Shown: positions 58,114-64,000 of the stretch, piece after piece
Position numbering within the stretch: position 1 is the stretch's first letter
Layout: every line of letters begins with the position of its first letter
Assembly (NCBI GenBank): GCA_963555705.1
Contig: OY743168.1
Coordinates: forward strand, 20,280,139-20,344,138
DNA length: 64,000 bases
Direction: 5' to 3'
Source: Ligustrum vulgare
Taxonomy: Eukaryota > Streptophyta > Magnoliopsida > Lamiales > Oleaceae
Notes under the pieces: generated by a model
Database searches by the model: none
Seen by the model: the letters and a program-made list of their open reading frames with translations, nothing else
Told to the model about the DNA's origin: nothing
Translations under genes and position numbers: made by a program

Positions 58114-59867
58114 TTAGTTGTCTACCCGTGCGATACACGGAATATAGAATTTTTAAATCATAATTTTGAGAATATCTTGATTCAATGTATTAAATAAAAA
58201 AACATAATTTAAATAAATTTTCAATACAAAATGTTATTGAATTTGAAACTTTAAAAAAGACAAAACTATTCAAAATAAAAAATATTATATGTACACTAAG
58301 TATAATGCGTCACTCAAAATTTGACACTCGTTTAAATTTTTTTTTAACTTTTATTTACATTTTTCTTTGAAAATTTGCCCACCCTTTTAGTATGTTATAA
58401 TTTTTTATTAACTATATTTTTTTAATGTGTTGTTTACATATATTTTATTTGAAATTCAATATATTAATTAATATTTCCTTTTTTTAAGCATGCCATTTTT
58501 TTCAAAATGATAAAATGATTAAGCTTCCGTTTGGTAATAATTTTTGGTTTATAAATTTGTTTATTTATGATTTTGAAATAAAAAGTAGTGGTCTAAAATT
58601 AGAGAGAGAAAATATGTGTGGTTAAAAAATTGATAGAAAATAATTAATTATTTTTGTAACATACATATTGAAGAGCCTACTCATTTATTGACATATTAGG
58701 AAGTAAAATTTCAATAATTCTATTTATATATTTTCAAAATATATTAATTCAATTTTTTTCATATCTAACTAAACAAATCTATATAGCATATATAAAATTT
58801 ATTAATCCAAAGTTTTCATTTTCAATGTAACACATTTACATAGATATGATATGACATGACATTTATTTATATTCAAATATATTGATCCAATTTTTCATTT
58901 CCTACATAACACATGTTATTGAATTTGAAACTTTAAAAAAAAATATTTCTATATGTACACTCAGTGTACCGCGACACTCAAAATTTGGCACTTAACTAAA
59001 TTTTTTATATAAAATTTCTTGACTTTTATTTACGTTTTTTCCAAAAATTTGCCCACCTTATCACATATTTTCCTTTTAATATGTTATAATTTTTAATTAA
59101 CTTTATTTTTTAATATGTTGCTTACATATATTTTATTCGAAATTCAATATATTAATTAATATATTTTATTTTTCCTTATTTTTTAAACATACTAATTTTT
59201 GTCAAAATGATGAAATGATTAAATATTCTACCAATTTATCATTGGTGGTAAAAAGTTGATAGCAAATAATTAATTATTTTTGTAATATGCTTATTGAAGA
59301 ACCTACTCATTTATTGACATATTAGGAAGTAAAACTTCAATCATTTTATTTTTTATTTTAAAAATATATTGATTCAAAATTTTTATTTCTAATTTAACAA
59401 AATTGTATAGCATGTATTTATTTATTTTCAAATATATTAATCCAAAATTTTCATTTTCAATGTAACACATTTACATAGATATGACATTTATTTATGTTCA
59501 AATATATTAATACATTTTTTTCATTTTCTACATAACACATTTACATAGATATGACATTTATTTATGTTCAAATATATTAATTCAATTTTTTCATTTCCTA
59601 TATAACACATTTACATAGATATCACTTTATTTATGTTCAAATATATTAATCTAATTTTTTCATTTTCAATGTCACACATTTTACACATAGTACCCTTATT
59701 ACAACTCTTACTAAATATGTAATAAATAATAATTTTTCCAACAAAAATTTGTATCTTTTATTTATTTTTTTATATATAAAATAGAAGTGATGAGAAAGAG
59801 TCATTAAATGCAATTTTCCCTCCAAAATGACTCTCTCTCCTCACTTTTACTTTTATATATAACTAGA
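58114..59867 (-). mobile_element. Non-autonomous Helitron, 1754 bp
   Basis: On the minus strand it starts A|TCTAGTTATATATAAAAGT and ends with the hairpin TCCGTGTATCGCACGGGTAG, then ACAACTAA before T (58113). TC...CTRR|T with an A-T target is the Helitron signature. The small palindrome found at 39030 is at its 5' end. The interior carries several 65-72-bp units (near 58790-58900 and 59400-59690) like those at 39290-39560. A MITE-core fragment is inserted near 58540-58640. No Rep/helicase. Confidence 0.7.
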
Positions 59868-59893
59868 TCCACACCCGTGCGATGTACGGACAT
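59863..59893 (-). mobile_element. Helitron-like 3' terminus facing the first Helitron
   Basis: Minus strand TCCGTACATCGCACGGGTGT then GGATCTAG before T. This hairpin plus CTAG|T would end a second element that extends to higher coordinates. Its 5' end was not found. The CTAG overlaps the TC start of the 58114-59867 element, so one of the two readings may be coincidental. Confidence 0.45.
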
Positions 59894-60483
59894 ATTATAT
59901 TGACAAAAAATAATGTACTAAAACATAAGGATTGGAAAAAATTAGAAAAACCTAACAAAACCAGTGTCTATAATAAGCGCCGAGTATTACAAATTTTGAA
60001 AAACTTCATTATACACAACATTTGAAAATCCCAATAGTCCAAACATGTGAAATAAAACTTAAGAAAACAATTTTATTGTAATAGCATCAGCAAACAATTA
60101 GACCAAGCAATTACAGAGTGATCCTGCTAGCAAACAGAGCACAATTACCTGAAAATATTGTGTGGATAAGCTTTGCAATATTTTCCTGAATCGTGAACTT
60201 AAGATCACTGTTATATATTTTGAAATAGAATGCAAAGTTGACTGGAGGAAACAAAGTAAAATATTTTCAAGAAAAAGAGAGAACCATGTTGGTACACGTT
60301 GGACAAAAGAAGCATGAAAAAAGGAACATTTGGTCTTCAGCTAATAAAATTTACAATGGAATGAATCCATATATTAAACAAACTGTCAAGAAAAAGATAA
60401 AAGAGAATGAAACTTACTTCACTGAATAGGTGAGTATTAACGGGGCAAGCCCAATCGACCATTAGGGCAAAACAAATCAAAAG
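59894..60483. other. Sequence upstream of the arogenate dehydrogenase fragment
   Basis: No gene recognised. A lysine-rich 63-codon plus frame at 60238-60429 lacks any motif. Confidence 0.35.
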
Positions 60484-60803
60484 TCAATAAAAAAGGGGAA
60501 AAATTGAACTCCCATATTTATCATGCTCTGCACAAGTCATCTCCATTGTGCTACACCCTTCCTTCTGGAAAATATCAAAGAAATTCTCAATTCGGGCAAG
60601 TTTGGAGTCTTCAATTCCGATCCTCACTTTGTCATATACAAAGGGCAAATTCTGCAAGCCATTTTTCCCACTCTTCGGGCCAAATATTGGGTGAGTGCAA
60701 AGAATATCGAAATGGGTAGGAAGAACTTGCATGAAAATAATCTTCAGAAACTCTTTTACTGATAAAACATCAAAGAAAAGCTTATTCCGCTTCAGCCATC
60801 AAA
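60484..60803 (-). pseudogene. Arogenate dehydrogenase (TyrA-like) fragment
   Basis: Minus strand. The open part reads WLKRNKLFFDVLSVKEFLK, then QVLPTHFDILCTHPIFGPKS, LPFVYDKVRIGIEDSKLARI and EGCSTMEMTCAEHDKYG, and then a stop. This is the middle of plant arogenate dehydrogenase (the last step of tyrosine synthesis in plastids), including the CTHPxFGPxSG block, here with K in place of the usual E. The NADP-binding Rossmann part at the N terminus and the C-terminal helical dimerisation half are missing. Upstream sequence to about 60900 retains only stop-ridden similarity. It lies about 600 bp from a Helitron-like 3' end, so capture by that element is possible. Confidence 0.8.
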
Positions 60804-61038
60804 GAAGAGCTTATGAAGAAATCCTTATTGACACAAAGTTCAACAAAAACCATTTTGCATAGGTAAAAATCAACTCAAAGCAATGAGGCATACAAATGAC
60901 AAAAGCCATAATATTACTGCAGGCAAATAAATGAAAGCATGACACCATCACATGTTTGGGTTAATTTCTACACATTGATCACAATACCAAAGCATTTAAG
61001 CTCTAACTACTCAAAGGAGAAAAAGATAAAATACAGAG

Positions 61039-61117
<79 letters not shown>

Positions 61118-61930
61118 TATAAGAAAGAATTTTATATGCACAAGTGATATATGCGTGCTAGTTATAGGATATGGTTACAAAAGTTAATGCCGCTTCATTT
61201 TCCAAAGATAAGCCAATCAACAAAACTATATCTATTTCATTCAATTGGAAGCACTTTTGAGTGTATGACAGGATAACGATAATTAAGAAATATCAATCGT
61301 AACATTTTTTTTATTATACAAATCAACCAAGCATCGGGAATAGGAATGAGTATGATCACCCACGCGATATCGGGAAAACAAAGCTGTATGGGACAAGTGC
61401 AAATACAGAAATCAAAATGCCTAAACTTGTGCAAAATCTTAGTTTTGACACCCCCATCGTATGAGAGATTAACACTCAACTTTTCTGGTGCAGAATTTTA
61501 TGCCATTATTGGTAACACTGTGTTCATTACCATTGATGGAGGCTCTTGGCAAGTTGCAAATCAACCCAAAAATCATTCGATTTCAGTTAATGGAATTATG
61601 AGTTTTTACTGCAAATTGTAAAATGATCTCAAGAACAGACAAAAAACCCAGTTAAGAACATAAATCTAACCTTTGTATTATCAAGATATTATAAATGAAA
61701 TAGTGATATAACAAATTCAAAATTCAATAATTAAGAACATAAATCTAACCTTTGCATTATCATCCAAAATTACAGCCTCTCCTTTTTAGAACCTAGTAAA
61801 TCACTCCCCTTGAAGTAATGCTTTAGACAAAGTCATTAAAAAAACAACAACAAAACTTAGGGCTATCTTTAATAAAAAAATGGAGCTTGTAACTTTTCTT
61901 GGAATTTCCCATGACTCACCCTTCATTACC
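60804..61930. other. Intergenic region with a (TA)37 tract
   Basis: Apart from the TA microsatellite at 61041-61115, no gene is supported. Open frames at 61237-61479 (minus) and 61346-61621 (plus) overlap each other and show no family motif. Confidence 0.4.
61041..61115. repeat. (TA)n microsatellite, about 37 units
   Basis: Uninterrupted TA dinucleotide run of about 75 bp. Confidence 0.95.
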
Positions 61931-61931
61931 T

Positions 61932-62712
61932 GCAATAGATAATTCTTCTTCTTGTTCCATGCAGAGAGACTCTGATTCTTTCTTAAAAATCCGAATAATT
62001 GGTGAAACTTGATACTGAAAAATCAATGTAATGAACAGGGTGGATAATTTATATCAGATACCTGCATTTGCTGATGTTTTCCCAAAATAGAGCCCCCAGA
62101 ATCTGCAGTACAAAACCAGAAGTTTCATGAGAAACAATTCTAATAGAACTTAAAATTTTCTGATCTTTTTGGAAATTGGTGGCTTTCTAAACAATGAGTA
62201 ATATTTCTGTTCTTTGATGTTGTAATAATCAAATCAATGTAGTAAAAAATAATTTCGGAGATAAAGAATAGTAAGAAATCGCCTGAAGTCGAATAAGTTT
62301 TGATGAGACGAAGTTCAGATTCCTCCTACCAAGTATAAAGGCTTAAGTCAAAGAGCAAAGCTACATATACAAATCTATCGGCCCCAAAACTGAAGTTTGA
62401 ATGCTGAGCACCTAAGAAGGTAAATAAAAGCAATGATCTGGAATTTCCAGTTGGACAATAATTAATATCACTTTTGATATGTACTTATAGCATCAACATA
62501 GAAAATTCAGACAAACCGTAAGTGACTCGGATTTGTCCTCGATGCAAGCGACTTGCCTTTCATTTGTATTCCTTCTCCCATTTTGCACCTGTTGAAACTG
62601 ATTCTGCCTCTTCCAATTCAAATCCACCAGCTCAGCTTCCAACCCTCGAACAAACTCTTCACCGAAACTCGAACCCGACTGCAAGATTAAATCCCTAGTT
62701 GAAGCCAGCATA
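61932..62712 (-). CDS. Unrecognised multi-exon gene, candidate
   Basis: The minus-strand frame from an ATG near 62712 encodes MLASTRDLILQSGSSFGEEF, EAELVDLNWKRQNQFQQVQ and CIEDKSESLT before a possible GTTTGT donor near 62515. A 41-bp exon-like segment (62102-62062) is bounded by CTGCAG and GTATCT and reads DSGGSILGKHQQMQ. Another (about 61992-61932), before GTAATG, reads KESESLCMEQEEELSIA. The first part is hydrophilic with a weak coiled-coil character. I do not recognise the family. The frame is open upstream to 62912 without a conserved start. Whether this is a host gene or part of a captured fragment is unknown. Confidence 0.35.
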
Positions 62713-62989
62713 TGATGCTCACTGGTTAAGTCATTTCTCTCCACAAGTCTCCGGATTTTAGCAGTGTTCAATAGAAGGAGAAGACAGTTCAACAGGGGAG
62801 AGGAAGTTTTTTTAGGTGAAATTTCTGGCGAAATTAGGGATGTGCAAAGGAAGGAGAGGTAATACCGAGAGAGAGAAAGAATGATGTGATCCGGAAAAGA
62901 AGCTAAGAACAATGTTATGATTCGAGACGAATCATCTTGAAGGAAGAGGGGATGATGTGATCCACAAAAGGCGTAAAAAATGAGAAATA

Positions 62990-64000
62990 AAGATACGGGA
63001 AATTCAACAATATTCTACATAGGAAAATGAACAAGTTTCATGTTGGGCTCGAGTCAAGATTCAATTCACGTCAAAGGATCAGAAATCAAGGCAGAAGAGC
63101 TTTTACGACCGTAACTTCCATAATCACGACCGTAACATTATCAGCGCACAATTTGGGCAGAACGACGTTTACGGCCGTACCTTGGGTTCTCACGGCCGTA
63201 ACTAATCCATGGAATTTCACGGCCGTAACTAATATTGAAACATTTTGATCCGAGAAGGACTTACGGCCGTAAGTCCGACTTTTACGGCCGTAAGCGGCGC
63301 GAATCAGATTTTCGGGATTTTAGTATTTCAGTTGATTTGTATTTCCTTTATTGATTTTTAATTATTTTTCCAATTTTGGTAATTTTGGTTATTTTAGTTA
63401 TTTTAGCTATTTTACCCTAATTAGCATTCTATTCAGAGTCAGTTAGCGACTAGGATTTATTTTGCCTACTTAAATGCTTTTCCATTCAATGTAAAAACAG
63501 AATATTTTTTATGAATAAAATTATTGAGTGTTTTACTCTCTCTAAAGGTGAAATATGCAGAAACTCATTTACGGCCGTAAATGGAAAGTTACGGCCGTAA
63601 CTATTCAAGTCAAAAATTTCTTTATTTCAATTCTTTCCATAATTTGGGATTTCTTGGTCCCAAAGCTAGGACACGAAATTGAGGCTACAAAAAGGGAATT
63701 TCATGACAAGAAAAAGAGACTTTTATTAATTTTGAAAGAGGATACACATTGAGGAAAATTGAGAGAAAAATATAGAGCATTCTTTGGAGATTTTCAAGCG
63801 CAAGAATATCAACAATAATGAAATTCATGAAGCAACTTGAAGAATCTACCACAATCATGCTAGGCTAAATTCCATATCTTGTTCAAAGGGGAAGTTGTGT
63901 CGATTTAATTATGTTATTTTCTTTTCCTACAAATTAGTAGCGTGAATTTATTACTTTATTTCAATTGTTGGATTATTATGTTTTGAATGTTCAATTGAGT
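62990..64000 (+). mobile_element. Probable start of an Athila-like LTR running off the window
   Basis: It contains nine copies of ACGGCCGTAA or close variants (63107-63600). A T-rich part TTTTGGTTATTTTAGTTATT follows. The later text (GAGACTTTTATTAATTTTG, TAGAGCATTCTTTGGAG, AATTCATGAAGCAACTTG) has the style of the R-U5 region of Athila/Tat LTRs. The LTR end and primer site are not in the window, so the call rests on layout and on similarity of design to the other two Athila-like LTRs here. Confidence 0.45.

Noticed and set aside
60238..60429. A lysine-rich 63-codon plus-strand frame
   Set aside because: Low-complexity A-rich DNA with no start context or family.

Overview
This window looks like nuclear DNA of a flowering plant, most likely a eudicot. 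It is AT-rich, its genes have GT-AG introns, and most of the sequence is transposable elements nested in or beside one another. I recognise one intact host gene, two clear host pseudogenes and one unidentified candidate gene. No RNA gene, CRISPR array or prokaryotic feature is supported.

Left part (1-13.5 kb): LTR-like and foldback repeats, then an array of short GTCACAAAT-type repeats. The host gene follows: a complete three-exon universal stress protein gene on the minus strand (7393-5294) whose long second intron is filled with MITE sequence. Next is a 3.36-kb hAT DNA transposon (8951-12306, 8-bp target duplication, dead transposase) inserted in coding-like sequence, and beside it a decayed JmjC-domain (JMJ30/KDM8-like) pseudogene on the minus strand.

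Middle (13.5-45 kb): two related 0.85-kb non-autonomous elements with 9-bp duplications, Helitron 3' ends, and a LINE 3' fragment interrupted by a long foldback element and by a Ty1-copia element (20687-26582). An Athila-type Ty3-gypsy element follows (28576-37074). Both LTR elements have a full 5' LTR but a 3' LTR whose start is deleted. Then come copia remnants, a truncated Helitron-like copy and a probable solo Athila-like LTR.

Right part (45-64 kb): a 12.7-kb Tat-lineage Ty3-gypsy element on the minus strand (45177-57899). Between its pol and 3' LTR lies a gene on the opposite strand with its own TATA box, two in-frame introns and a long coiled coil. A 514-bp Mutator-type element sits in that gene's leader. 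A 1.75-kb Helitron, an arogenate dehydrogenase fragment, an unidentified candidate gene and the start of another Athila-like LTR with nine copies of an ACGGCCGTAA-type motif complete the window.

Nearly all mobile-element coding regions carry stops or frameshifts, so autonomous movement is unlikely. The stress-protein gene is the only clearly functional host gene seen. Mismatch counts were made by eye; lineage names are inferred from motifs, primer-binding sites and gene order.
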